A DNA stretch of 64,000 nt from Wukongibacter sp050859025 (GTDB lineage: Bacteria; Bacillota; Clostridia; Peptostreptococcales; Caminicellaceae). Within the stretch, counting starts at the first letter, position 1. Every line of letters starts with the position of its first letter. The position numbers and the translations under genes were made by a program. Shown piece by piece: positions 27,754 through 36,553 of the stretch. Under the pieces are notes generated by a model. It did not search any database, was not told the DNA's origin, and saw only the letters and a program-made list of their open reading frames with translations. Where the stretch lies: assembly GCF_050859025.1 (NCBI RefSeq), contig NZ_CP138200.1, positions 558,001 to 622,000 on the forward strand, read 5' to 3'.

Positions 27754-30603
27754 ATGAATTTTAAGAGGAGAATTCTTCTTTATTTTATTGCAATTTCTTT
27801 TTTTGCTATGTCAAATTATATAGATGCTTATGCTGTCGATGCTAATGCAGCAAATTCAACTAATGGGGGAACTGTAGATTCTGAGCTTAATAGAAGAATA
27901 AGTTCATCAGTAAATAAGCTAATGGCATTTGGAATTGTAGAGGGAACAGGTAATGGGCAATATAATCCAGAGGCGCCTTTAACTAGAGAACAATTTACGA
28001 AAATTATGGTTGAGCTGCTAGGAATGGGAGATGCAGTTGATGCTGCACCTAGAAAGGTAATTTTTAGAGACGTACTACCCGACGGATGGTCTGGGGGATA
28101 TATATATCTTGCTGTAAGTCAAGGGATTATTAATGGATATGGTGACGGATTTTTTAAGCCTCAGGAAAAAGTAACTTTAGGAGAGGCGGTTACTATAATT
28201 CTTAGAGGATTAGGCTATAAGGATGAATTTTTAAATGGAGAATGGCCTAACAATTATATTTTAAAGGCAAGTGAGCTTGGACTTCTTGATGGAATTGAAA
28301 TAAATAAGGATAGTCAAATAAATAGAGGGATTGCAGCACTACTTATAAACAATGCTATGGAGATAAATGTTATTAAGAGCTATCCTGATGGACGGGGCTA
28401 TTATGTAACAGACACTTCTTTATTAGAAGAAAAACAAAATCTATATAAATTAGAAAGAGTTGAAATTAGAGAACAAGAGAATATAGGGAAGGATACTAGA
28501 ATAAGTGTTGAGTTCAATACAGATACTTACTTTAAAAAAGAAAAATATGAAGAAGGAGACAGAGAAGATTTTTTTCTCAGAAATGAATTTAGCTCTGAAC
28601 TTTATATAGGAATCGAAGCAGACATATATATAGATGAATATGACAAGATACTTTACATTGACTATGATGATATAGATGATTATGAGAATACAGTTTTTAT
28701 AAATGAGATAATAGTTAATGAGTATAACGAAAAGCCTGTTGGGAAAATAAAATTGTCTAGACGTGATGACTATATTGAAATATCTAAAGACTGTGAAATA
28801 TATATTAATGGTGAGGATATAAAGGAAGATGATTTTGAAACCTATTTAGGAGAAGGTGTTTTTGGAACATTTATTGTAGAAGATGAAGAGTTAGCCTATG
28901 CCGATCTCATATCTTGGGAAGAGGAAAATCTATATATAGAGAGTATTAATCAAGAGAAGGAAATCCTGAATATTATATATACAGGCGATGGAATGAAGGA
29001 TGAAATTCAGCTAGAGGATTTTTCAGGTAAATATAGGATTTATCTGATTGAAGGACAAAATAAGAAAGAAATAACCTTTGCAGATCTAGCTGTGGGTGAC
29101 ATTCTTAATATAAGTGAAGAGCAGGAGAACAAAGAGTCTCTTATATATGTTTCTAGAAATAGTGAGGAAGGAAGATTTGAAAGACTTGGCGGTGGAAGTT
29201 ATGGACAAAGAATATTCTTTCTATTTAAGGGAATAGAAACAAAGCATTATTTTGCAGATGAGTTTGCATACTCCTATAATAGCGGTAAGAAAATATCTAG
29301 AGAGCAAGATGGAACAGTTACTGGTATCAACAAGCTTGGGGAGTTTTACAATGAACAGGTAACAGTATATAACAATTGGAGAAATGAGGTTGTATATATA
29401 CAAGGGAATTTTAAAACCAATTCAGATCTATATGGTGTACTTAGATATTATGGAACGGCAGCTGATGGGAAGATCCAAATAATTACTCAATCTGGTCAAA
29501 TAAAGACATATGTATTTGAGGAAATTGAAGAGTATGATAGATTGAAGAAAGCAAATAACGTATCAGCTGGAAGTATAATTAGGTATTCATTGGGTAAATC
29601 CAACAAGATTAAAACCTTGAGTGATGACATTGAGCGCGATATAATACGAATAAATGGAGATAATGTTGAAGACAAAGAGAACTTAACTGTTATAAAAAGA
29701 GGAGATGACTTTGGAGAAGATTATGTTATCATAAAAGGGAAAAAGCTAACCGTTGACGCTGATACTGCTTATTTTGATTATACTAGACATTATGCAACCG
29801 GCGCAAAGAGTCTGAAATGGAATAAATTCAAAGACCAACAGGTGCTTGAGGATGTTGAGGTTATATTTGAGGAAGAGGATGGTTTGCTAAAGGTATTGGC
29901 TGTTTGGGACAATCTTGAGGGGATACAAGAGGATCCAATAGCAGGATATGTGCTTAACCAGTATAGATTAGGTGATAAGTACTATGTGGAAATACAGAGT
30001 ATCGACGAACCGAATCCAACCCAGTACTTAATAGATGATGAATATAAGAATCTGCTTTTAAATGGACGTGTAGTGTTATATGGTATTAATTCTGATAACA
30101 AATTTAAGTTAGCTGAAGATGAAGAAATAGAATTTGTTTCTGGGGAGATTGAGTCAGCGGAAAGTACAAAACTATATATCGATGGAGAAAAGTACAGAAT
30201 TTCTGATGACACTCAAGTATTTAGAGGATATGAGCAAGTAGGAACTAATAAATTGAAAAATGCTGATTTAGTAGCATTGTATTTTGAAGATGGGGTTATA
30301 TTAACTGCGGAAATTTTAGACTCTGAGGATGATACAAGCTTTGAAAAAGGTACTTTGATGATTGGTGAGAGTGATGAAGAGGATTACTTAATCATAGAAA
30401 TAGATGGAGAGGAAAAGAAATTTTCCATTAGTCCTGAAATTGATTATGTATTTAAGGACGGATATTTAGAGGTTTCTGAGAAGAGTAAAGATATAACTGA
30501 AATACTTAAGGATCATCTAGGTAATGATGAACCACTTGTTAAGTTCATTTATAATAAAGAAACAGATGAAATATATAGTATGTGGATTAATGGATATAAA
30601 TAG
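27754..30603 (+). CDS. SLH-domain surface protein, paralogue of the acidic S-layer protein
   Basis: The ATG at 27754 follows GGGAGGAAG; a TTG 15 bases upstream overlaps that site and is rejected. Residues 1-27 are a signal peptide. Three SLH repeats occupy about 45-200 (VNKLMAFGIVEGTGNGQYNP, VLPDGWSGGYIYLAVSQGI, EWPNNYILKASELGL). The SLH-to-body junction (LLEEKQNLYKLERVEIRE) matches the 6163 protein (LLEDKLEIDKVEDIRVI), so the two are paralogues. The body is a series of acidic beta modules of about 75-90 residues. Unlike the paralogue it lacks the helical and terminal shared modules. Likely a wall-anchored surface protein. Confidence 0.88.
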   Translation: MNFKRRILLYFIAISFFAMSNYIDAYAVDANAANSTNGGTVDSELNRRISSSVNKLMAFGIVEGTGNGQYNPEAPLTREQFTKIMVELLGMGDAVDAAPRKVIFRDVLPDGWSGGYIYLAVSQGIINGYGDGFFKPQEKVTLGEAVTIILRGLGYKDEFLNGEWPNNYILKASELGLLDGIEINKDSQINRGIAALLINNAMEINVIKSYPDGRGYYVTDTSLLEEKQNLYKLERVEIREQENIGKDTRISVEFNTDTYFKKEKYEEGDREDFFLRNEFSSELYIGIEADIYIDEYDKILYIDYDDIDDYENTVFINEIIVNEYNEKPVGKIKLSRRDDYIEISKDCEIYINGEDIKEDDFETYLGEGVFGTFIVEDEELAYADLISWEEENLYIESINQEKEILNIIYTGDGMKDEIQLEDFSGKYRIYLIEGQNKKEITFADLAVGDILNISEEQENKESLIYVSRNSEEGRFERLGGGSYGQRIFFLFKGIETKHYFADEFAYSYNSGKKISREQDGTVTGINKLGEFYNEQVTVYNNWRNEVVYIQGNFKTNSDLYGVLRYYGTAADGKIQIITQSGQIKTYVFEEIEEYDRLKKANNVSAGSIIRYSLGKSNKIKTLSDDIERDIIRINGDNVEDKENLTVIKRGDDFGEDYVIIKGKKLTVDADTAYFDYTRHYATGAKSLKWNKFKDQQVLEDVEVIFEEEDGLLKVLAVWDNLEGIQEDPIAGYVLNQYRLGDKYYVEIQSIDEPNPTQYLIDDEYKNLLLNGRVVLYGINSDNKFKLAEDEEIEFVSGEIESAESTKLYIDGEKYRISDDTQVFRGYEQVGTNKLKNADLVALYFEDGVILTAEILDSEDDTSFEKGTLMIGESDEEDYLIIEIDGEEKKFSISPEIDYVFKDGYLEVSEKSKDITEILKDHLGNDEPLVKFIYNKETDEIYSMWINGYK

Positions 30604-30606
30604 AGG

Positions 30607-30635
30607 ATAGGGAGATCATTTCTCCCTATTTTTTA
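30607..30635 (+). terminator. Terminator after the 949-residue SLH gene
   Basis: ATAGGGAGA (30607-30615) pairs with TCTCCCTAT (30621-30629), then TTTTTT. Confidence 0.9.
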
Positions 30636-30771
30636 TAATACATATAAAATTATAAATTCTTTGAAATTATAGATAAAATCCATTTTGAAAATATTTACCA
30701 AAGACTTTCTTCTAATAAAGAGCCGAAAGCTTTTGTAATTGCTTATTTATTATTTAATTGAAAACACTCAA

Positions 30772-30800
30772 CCTCTACAAGTTTTGTAGGGGATTTTTTT
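30772..30800 (+). terminator. Second terminator in the same gap
   Basis: CCTCTACAA (30772-30780) pairs with TTGTAGGGG (30784-30792), then A and seven T's. No gene lies between the two terminators; the remainder of the gap up to 30961 is AT-rich with a TATAAT at 30921-30926 as the likely -10 box for the next gene. Confidence 0.85.
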
Positions 30801-30961
30801 CTTATTTACAAACTTGTATCATGAATTACATTGTTAATAAATATATATATTATAGGCCTAAAAATCTATAGTGATATTACTTAAAAAAGTATACAAGAAG
30901 TTTTTAGTTTTTTCCTATGATATAATTAATAATAATTATAATATTTTACGGAGGATTATTA

Positions 30962-32578
30962 ATGAGAAAGGTTCGATTATTTAGAAGCATATTTTTTTAT
31001 GTATTAATTACCTTAATAATGTCTATGGTTCTATATATTCCCTCATCCGCTCAAGGTGATATTATTGAAGAAGCTAAATCTTTAATTGAAAATTTCTATG
31101 TAGATCAAGTTTCAGAGAGGGTGCTTAAGGAGGATACAATTGAAGATATGATAGAGCGTATAGATGATCCCTATACAATTCATCTTACGGCTGAAGAATA
31201 TAAGGAATTTATAAATTCAATGGAAATGACATTTACAGGAATAGGAATATATTTAGAAATAGTTCCTGAAGGAGTTCTGATACTGTCAACAATAGAAGGA
31301 TCTCCTGCCAAGGAAGCGGGGCTCATGTCGGGAGATATTATAACAGAAGCCGATGGTGTAAGTATGAAAAGCATTTCATTAGAAGAGGCTATAGTTATAA
31401 TTGGTGGAACTGAGGGAACTAGTATTGATTTAGTTATCAAACGGGAAGACGGTATAATTGAAGAATCTATAATACGAAGAAAAATAGAAATTCCTACCGT
31501 TAGCGGTGATGTATTAGGTGGGCATATAGGCTATATAGATTTAGATTCCTTTGCAAAGGATACTGCTTATGAGTTTAGAGAAATAGTAGATGAGCTCGAG
31601 GATGAGGATGTGGACAGCTGGATTATAGATCTTAGGGATAATCCAGGAGGATATTTAGATGCATCTATAGATATTGCAGGTTATTTCATTGGTGAAAATT
31701 TAGTTCTGCAAATGAGGAACAAAGATAAGAGTGACTATGGAGGGTACGCTCTAGACCACGGCTATACAATAGATGATCCTGTGATAGTTTTGGTTAATGA
31801 TCATAGTGCCAGTGCTTCAGAAATCCTATCTGCTGCAATTAAGGATTATGAAAAAGCAACACTGGTAGGTAAAAACACATATGGAAAGGGAAGCGTTCAG
31901 GCAATGTATGATCTCTCTGATGGAAGTGTTTTAAAGATGACTATGTATAGATTTTATTCTCCAGATGGGAAGGCTATAAATGAAGTTGGGGTAGCACCAG
32001 ATATAAATATATCAGAAGATTCATTAATAGTTGCAAAATTACTACTGGATAATTCTACTAGCCAAAGAGATAAAAGTGGCTATATTCAGGTTAAAGCAGG
32101 ACCCAATACCTTTGAAATAGATATGGATAAGGCCAGAGAGGATGAATATTGGGAGGCTTTTAATGAGATACTTAGGGAAGCTGATTCTGATATAGAGATT
32201 AAGAAATGGAATGAAGAAAGATGGGAAGAGGTTACAGAAGATGAAATAGAAAATAGTTATAGTCTATTATATCCACAATATAAGTACTCTCATAGGTTTT
32301 CAGATGTTTCTATCCACAAGGAATTTATAATTAAATTTAACGATGATGTAGATATGGATACTATAATGGAAGAAAATATAGAGCTTATAGATATAGCTAC
32401 TGGAGAAAGAGTCTCACTAGATTTTAAGGTAAAGGGAGAGAAAAAGATTAAGGTTATTCCCCATGAAAGCTTAAGAAATGGAAAGAATTATTGGTTTATA
32501 GTCCATGATTCGGTAATGGGGCAGAATGGTAATAGATTGAAACAAGGCGTATTATGTGAGGTTTCGGTTGAAAAGTAG
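30962..32578 (+). CDS. Secreted S41 protease with C-terminal SbsA-type Ig domain
   Basis: ACGGAGG precedes the ATG. Residues 1-30 are a signal peptide (PSSA). A PDZ domain covers about 80-160 (GIGIYLE, SPAKEAGLMSGDIITEA). The S41 domain has LRDNPGG and the Ser-Lys pair: S284 within SASASE and K309 in TYGKGSVQ, 25 residues apart as the family requires. After a charged linker, residues about 440-538 form an SbsA Ig-like domain (HKEFIIKFNDDVDMDTI), which also ends the two following enzymes. It lacks the peptidoglycan-binding domain of the other S41 protein at 2258, so the Ig domain may replace it as the surface-targeting part. Confidence 0.92.
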   Translation: MRKVRLFRSIFFYVLITLIMSMVLYIPSSAQGDIIEEAKSLIENFYVDQVSERVLKEDTIEDMIERIDDPYTIHLTAEEYKEFINSMEMTFTGIGIYLEIVPEGVLILSTIEGSPAKEAGLMSGDIITEADGVSMKSISLEEAIVIIGGTEGTSIDLVIKREDGIIEESIIRRKIEIPTVSGDVLGGHIGYIDLDSFAKDTAYEFREIVDELEDEDVDSWIIDLRDNPGGYLDASIDIAGYFIGENLVLQMRNKDKSDYGGYALDHGYTIDDPVIVLVNDHSASASEILSAAIKDYEKATLVGKNTYGKGSVQAMYDLSDGSVLKMTMYRFYSPDGKAINEVGVAPDINISEDSLIVAKLLLDNSTSQRDKSGYIQVKAGPNTFEIDMDKAREDEYWEAFNEILREADSDIEIKKWNEERWEEVTEDEIENSYSLLYPQYKYSHRFSDVSIHKEFIIKFNDDVDMDTIMEENIELIDIATGERVSLDFKVKGEKKIKVIPHESLRNGKNYWFIVHDSVMGQNGNRLKQGVLCEVSVEK

Positions 32579-32581
32579 GAA

Positions 32582-32778
32582 AACAGAGGATTAAATCCTC
32601 TGCTCAGGCTGTTGACAAACCCGAATTTCTGCGTTGTTGCTGAAACCAAGAACCCTTACGTATGTATATATACGCTGCGGTCTCTTGGTTTCAGCACGCC
32701 TTGAACTTCAGTTTTCTCAACAGCCTACCATCTTGTTGACTTTGTCAACAATCTGAACAGAGGATTAAGTCCTCTGCT
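32582..32778. repeat. Palindromic element between two copies of a terminator hairpin
   Basis: A near-palindrome of about 121 bp (32606-32726) begins AGGCTGTTGA, has inner arms TGCTGAAACCAAGA and TCTTGGTTTCAGCA, and ends TCAACAGCCT. It is flanked by two 23-bp direct copies of AACAGAGGATTAA[A/G]TCCTCT-GCT (32582-32604 and 32756-32778), each itself a terminator hairpin; only the second has a T run. A small TTGTTGAC/TCAACAA stem lies between. This fills most of the 338-base gap. It looks like a miniature element, with the flank duplicated on insertion or by recombination. Confidence 0.8.
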
Positions 32779-32916
32779 TTTTTATTTTAAAAAAAGTGAG
32801 TTCTTAGCTTTAATGTAATTGTATTTTCTTGGATATTTTATATAATCTAATACTTTTAATATATTAGTGTGATATAATAGAATGATGATTACGACAGTTT
32901 ATGGGGGGATTAGACA

Positions 32917-34809
32917 ATGAATTACAGAAGAAAAATAATTTTTCTATTGAGTCTATTAACTGTGTGTATTAGTTTTAGTACTGCCTTTGGGGACGAAATA
33001 GAAGAGTATGAAGTGAAAAGCTGGGATATAGAGAAGCATTATTTAGATATTGACCAGGATGGAGAAGATGAGACGAAAATAGTGATAGATAGGGAAGAGA
33101 AAGAGATATCTATAGGAGACGATGAGATAGACTATGAGGGCTTTTTATATGATATTCTGTATGAAGATCTAACCGATGACGGGGATTTAGAAATAATTGT
33201 AGCGACAAAGAGTGAGGGATCTAGTTCTCTTCTAAGCTACAGTGTATATAAGCTAGAAGATGATGAGTTAGAATCAATATTTAGAAGAAGGGACATCTAT
33301 AGAGGTGTTATTGAGGTTCAGAATGGAAGGCTTATAGAGAAAATGCCTTTATATAGTAGAAATGATTCAAATGGTTATCCAAGCGAGTATTTAATTAGAG
33401 AATACATATATGATGGAGATGGCTTTGAGCTGGAGGATGAGGATACTGAAGATATAGAGAAAATGGAGATAGATGATAAGGGACATGAGACTTCTAGAAA
33501 GCATAGTAAATATTATGAGAATCCCGATAGAGATGAAATGGAAGATATAATAGAGGAAGTTTCTTTAGATAAGGGTATTCCACCGGTCATATTGAAGGCC
33601 ATAGCATATACTGAAAGTGGATTAAGACAGTTTAAAGACGGAGAGCCTCTTGTGAGCTTTGATGGCGTTAGTTATGGAGTGATGCAGGTTACACCTAAGG
33701 TACACACTGCTTATGACGAGGAAAGATTGAAGTACGATGTAGAATATAATATTGGAGCCGGAGCAGATATATTATTAAGCAAATGGAGCTATGCCTTTAG
33801 AAGTAGTCCTATAATTCCAAAGGTGGGAGATGGTGATCCAAGGATATTGGAAAATTGGTATTTTGCTATCTGGGCATATAATGGATGGTCTGAAAGTAAC
33901 AATCCCAATATGATGCCCTACGATCATGTATCATGGATTCAGAGAAAGGCCTATCAAGACAAGGTCCTTGACTATGCGGAGGATGAGTTTGATGAGGAGA
34001 TTACAAAAATAGATGAAGATGATCTACCTGAAAGTGGTCGTCCCGATGAAGATGATGATTTTGATACCCCTAAGCCAAAGCATAGGGGAGAGTACAAAGC
34101 CTATGACTGTGGTGACATCATCATAAATATGGCAACGAGTGGCTTGGTACTTAGGGATGATGATTGGGATAAGATTGAAACTATATCACCCAGAGTGGCT
34201 ATGATAACCTTAGCTGGACCTAAATATCATAATGGATATGTAAGATATAAGGTAAGAACTATAAGTGAGGATGAGGATGAAGAGCGTATTGGATGGGTTG
34301 CTATGAATTGGACTAAGACCATGAGGAATAGTGATGTCAACGATGATGGTGAAACGGATTTAGACGATGTGGATGAAATAGAGGATAATATAGATGAAGA
34401 TGATGATCTAGAAATATTGGATATGAATTATGATAATAAAATAGATGAATACGATGCTTCTTTAGTGGAGAGAGAGTATGATGTTGCTACAATAACAGAA
34501 GGGTTTAAAGTTCTAGATAGTCATGATGATGTTTCAGATAGTAAGGATTGGGTGATAAAGTTTAATCAAAAGCTGGATTCCAATACTGTAAATAGTAGAA
34601 ACATATACATAGAGGATAAGTGGAGTAGTGAGAAGATTGAAACTAAAGTAAAGCTTCAGGGCGACGGTAAGAGCGTTAAAATCTATAGTCCCGATGAAGA
34701 TTACATAAGTGGAAATACATATATTATAAAAATCGAAGATGATGTTGAATCCTATAATGGAAAAGCCTTGAAGAAGCCTGTAGCTATGGAGTTTATAATT
34801 GAATTTTAG
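32917..34809 (+). CDS. Secreted lytic transglycosylase with dockerin-like and SbsA Ig domains
   Basis: Residues 1-25 are a signal peptide. Residues 30-170 carry calcium-type repeats (DIDQDGEDETKIVI). The SLT domain covers about 205-345: the catalytic glutamate is E233 (AIAYTESGLRQF), with GVMQVTP and the late AYNGW motif. It cleaves peptidoglycan between MurNAc and GlcNAc. Residues about 395-475 form an SH3-like wall-binding region (GLVLRDDDWDKIETI). Residues about 478-525 hold two dockerin or EF-hand-like loops (DVNDDGETDLDD; DMNYDNKIDEYD). The last 100 residues are the SbsA Ig domain shared with neighbouring enzymes (WVIKFNQKLDSNTVN). A wall-remodelling enzyme that may make room for surface assembly (inference). 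Confidence 0.88.
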   Translation: MNYRRKIIFLLSLLTVCISFSTAFGDEIEEYEVKSWDIEKHYLDIDQDGEDETKIVIDREEKEISIGDDEIDYEGFLYDILYEDLTDDGDLEIIVATKSEGSSSLLSYSVYKLEDDELESIFRRRDIYRGVIEVQNGRLIEKMPLYSRNDSNGYPSEYLIREYIYDGDGFELEDEDTEDIEKMEIDDKGHETSRKHSKYYENPDRDEMEDIIEEVSLDKGIPPVILKAIAYTESGLRQFKDGEPLVSFDGVSYGVMQVTPKVHTAYDEERLKYDVEYNIGAGADILLSKWSYAFRSSPIIPKVGDGDPRILENWYFAIWAYNGWSESNNPNMMPYDHVSWIQRKAYQDKVLDYAEDEFDEEITKIDEDDLPESGRPDEDDDFDTPKPKHRGEYKAYDCGDIIINMATSGLVLRDDDWDKIETISPRVAMITLAGPKYHNGYVRYKVRTISEDEDEERIGWVAMNWTKTMRNSDVNDDGETDLDDVDEIEDNIDEDDDLEILDMNYDNKIDEYDASLVEREYDVATITEGFKVLDSHDDVSDSKDWVIKFNQKLDSNTVNSRNIYIEDKWSSEKIETKVKLQGDGKSVKIYSPDEDYISGNTYIIKIEDDVESYNGKALKKPVAMEFIIEF

Positions 34810-34886
34810 ATATTCTTCTTTACGACATAGGCGGAAAATAGAAAGTAGTATAAGCTAGAGGGTAAATAGAAATCGGAGGTGCATTT

Positions 34887-36410
34887 ATGAAAAAAATAGT
34901 GGCAGTAGTACTAATCTTGGTCATGACAATGTCTTCAAGTCTATATGTTTTTGGGAACGAAGAAACAGATATGCAGGTATATGGTGATAATAGTGCTGAA
35001 AAGAGACTAATGATAGTATATAGAGAAGGTGCTACAAGAGGGTTGTCAGATATGGACTCAAGTACTGCTAAGTCAATTGAATCCAAGATAAAGAAAAGGG
35101 TAAAATTAGAAAATCTAAACATGGATATTATAACTGTCGATGAAAATGAAGATGTTCAAGGTCTGATTAACGAGTTAATGGAGGACGAATCAATAGAAAT
35201 CGTGCAGGAGGATGTGAGAAGAGAGTATTTATCTATTCCTAATGATCCCTTATATAGCTTGCAGTGGGGATTGAATAATGAGAATATAGATATCTTAAAG
35301 GCATGGGAGCTTTTAGAAGGTGGCGATGAAGTTGTAGTAGCTGTTATTGATAGTGGTATATATACCGATCATGAGGATTTAGAGTATAGGATCGTTTCTG
35401 GAGGTCGCCATTTTTCATATTATGATAGTGATAGCGATATTGATGATGAAATCGGTCATGGTACAGCAGTTTCAGGCGTTGTTGCTGCTCAGACAAATAA
35501 TAGTAGAGGTGTAGCAGGAGTTTCAGGTGAGTTCAATATAGGTATATTACCTCTAAAGGTAGATGGATGGGCCTCTGATGTTGTACAAGCTATTGACTAT
35601 GCTGTAGACATGAAGGTTGATGTTATAAATATAAGTATGGGTGGCTCGTACTATCAGCCAGAAGAAAGAGCTGTTCAAAGAGCCATTAATGAGAACTTAG
35701 TTATTGTAGCGGCAGCAGGAAATGAAGGACATGTTAAAAATGAGATTCAATATCCTGCATCTTTTCCTAGTGTCATTTCTGTTGGGTCTATAGATAATAA
35801 TGAGGAGATATCATATTTTTCTAATTATAATTCGGCTGTAGATGTTGTAGCTCCGGGAGAAGGGATATTTACTACTGATATTAATGGAAGATATAGTGAG
35901 ATGGATGGAACTTCATTTTCATCGCCATTTGTAGCAGGGATTTGTGCTATGCTGAAATCTATGGATAAGTCATTATCCTCTAGTGAAATTGAAAATATAT
36001 TAACTAGTACAGCTATAGATAGAGGCGAGGAAGGAAAGGATGATTATTATGGATATGGGATTGTTAATCCAGTAGGAGCCATTAATTCAATTTTGATTGA
36101 GGAAGAAGAATACCAATATGTAAACGAAATGAAAAATGCTTCTTTAGATAAGGAATGGACAATAAAGTTCAATATGCAGCTTGAATCTGATACTATTAAT
36201 GAATCTAATATATATATTATTGACTCAAGGTACAGCTTTGTGGATTGTAGTTTAAGCTTGTCAGCTGATAAAAAGTCTGTGATTATTACTCCAAAGGCTA
36301 ATTATAATTCGGATGAGGAATATAACTTAATTATAAACAAAGAAATTAAATCAATTGATAATAAAAATCTTGCTAAGAGTGTAAGGATGAAATTTACAAC
36401 TGAGGATTAA
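34887..36410 (+). CDS. Secreted subtilisin-like serine protease with SbsA Ig domain
   Basis: TCGGAGGTG precedes the ATG. Residues 1-23 are a signal peptide; residues 40-115 look like an inhibitor-I9-type propeptide (KRLMIVYREGATRG). The S8 catalytic triad is D155 (AVIDSGIYTDH), H191 (GHGTAVSGV) and S343 (DGTSFSSP), with the oxyanion asparagine in AAAGNEGH. The last 100 residues are the same SbsA-type Ig domain (EWTIKFNMQLESDTIN) found in the two preceding enzymes. It follows the transglycosylase by 77 bases without a terminator, so cotranscription is likely. It may process surface proteins such as the S-layer proteins; this is inferred from position. Confidence 0.93.
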   Translation: MKKIVAVVLILVMTMSSSLYVFGNEETDMQVYGDNSAEKRLMIVYREGATRGLSDMDSSTAKSIESKIKKRVKLENLNMDIITVDENEDVQGLINELMEDESIEIVQEDVRREYLSIPNDPLYSLQWGLNNENIDILKAWELLEGGDEVVVAVIDSGIYTDHEDLEYRIVSGGRHFSYYDSDSDIDDEIGHGTAVSGVVAAQTNNSRGVAGVSGEFNIGILPLKVDGWASDVVQAIDYAVDMKVDVINISMGGSYYQPEERAVQRAINENLVIVAAAGNEGHVKNEIQYPASFPSVISVGSIDNNEEISYFSNYNSAVDVVAPGEGIFTTDINGRYSEMDGTSFSSPFVAGICAMLKSMDKSLSSSEIENILTSTAIDRGEEGKDDYYGYGIVNPVGAINSILIEEEEYQYVNEMKNASLDKEWTIKFNMQLESDTINESNIYIIDSRYSFVDCSLSLSADKKSVIITPKANYNSDEEYNLIINKEIKSIDNKNLAKSVRMKFTTED

Positions 36411-36553
36411 TATTAAGGATATTTTACTTTTACTTTACATTTTAAAGAAAGACCCTATGCTATTCTTTTAAATTAGTATAAATAATGATAAAATGAATTT
36501 TAGTGGATATATCTTCGTAGGTTGTTTTCACACAAATTGCTAGGAGGAAAAGA

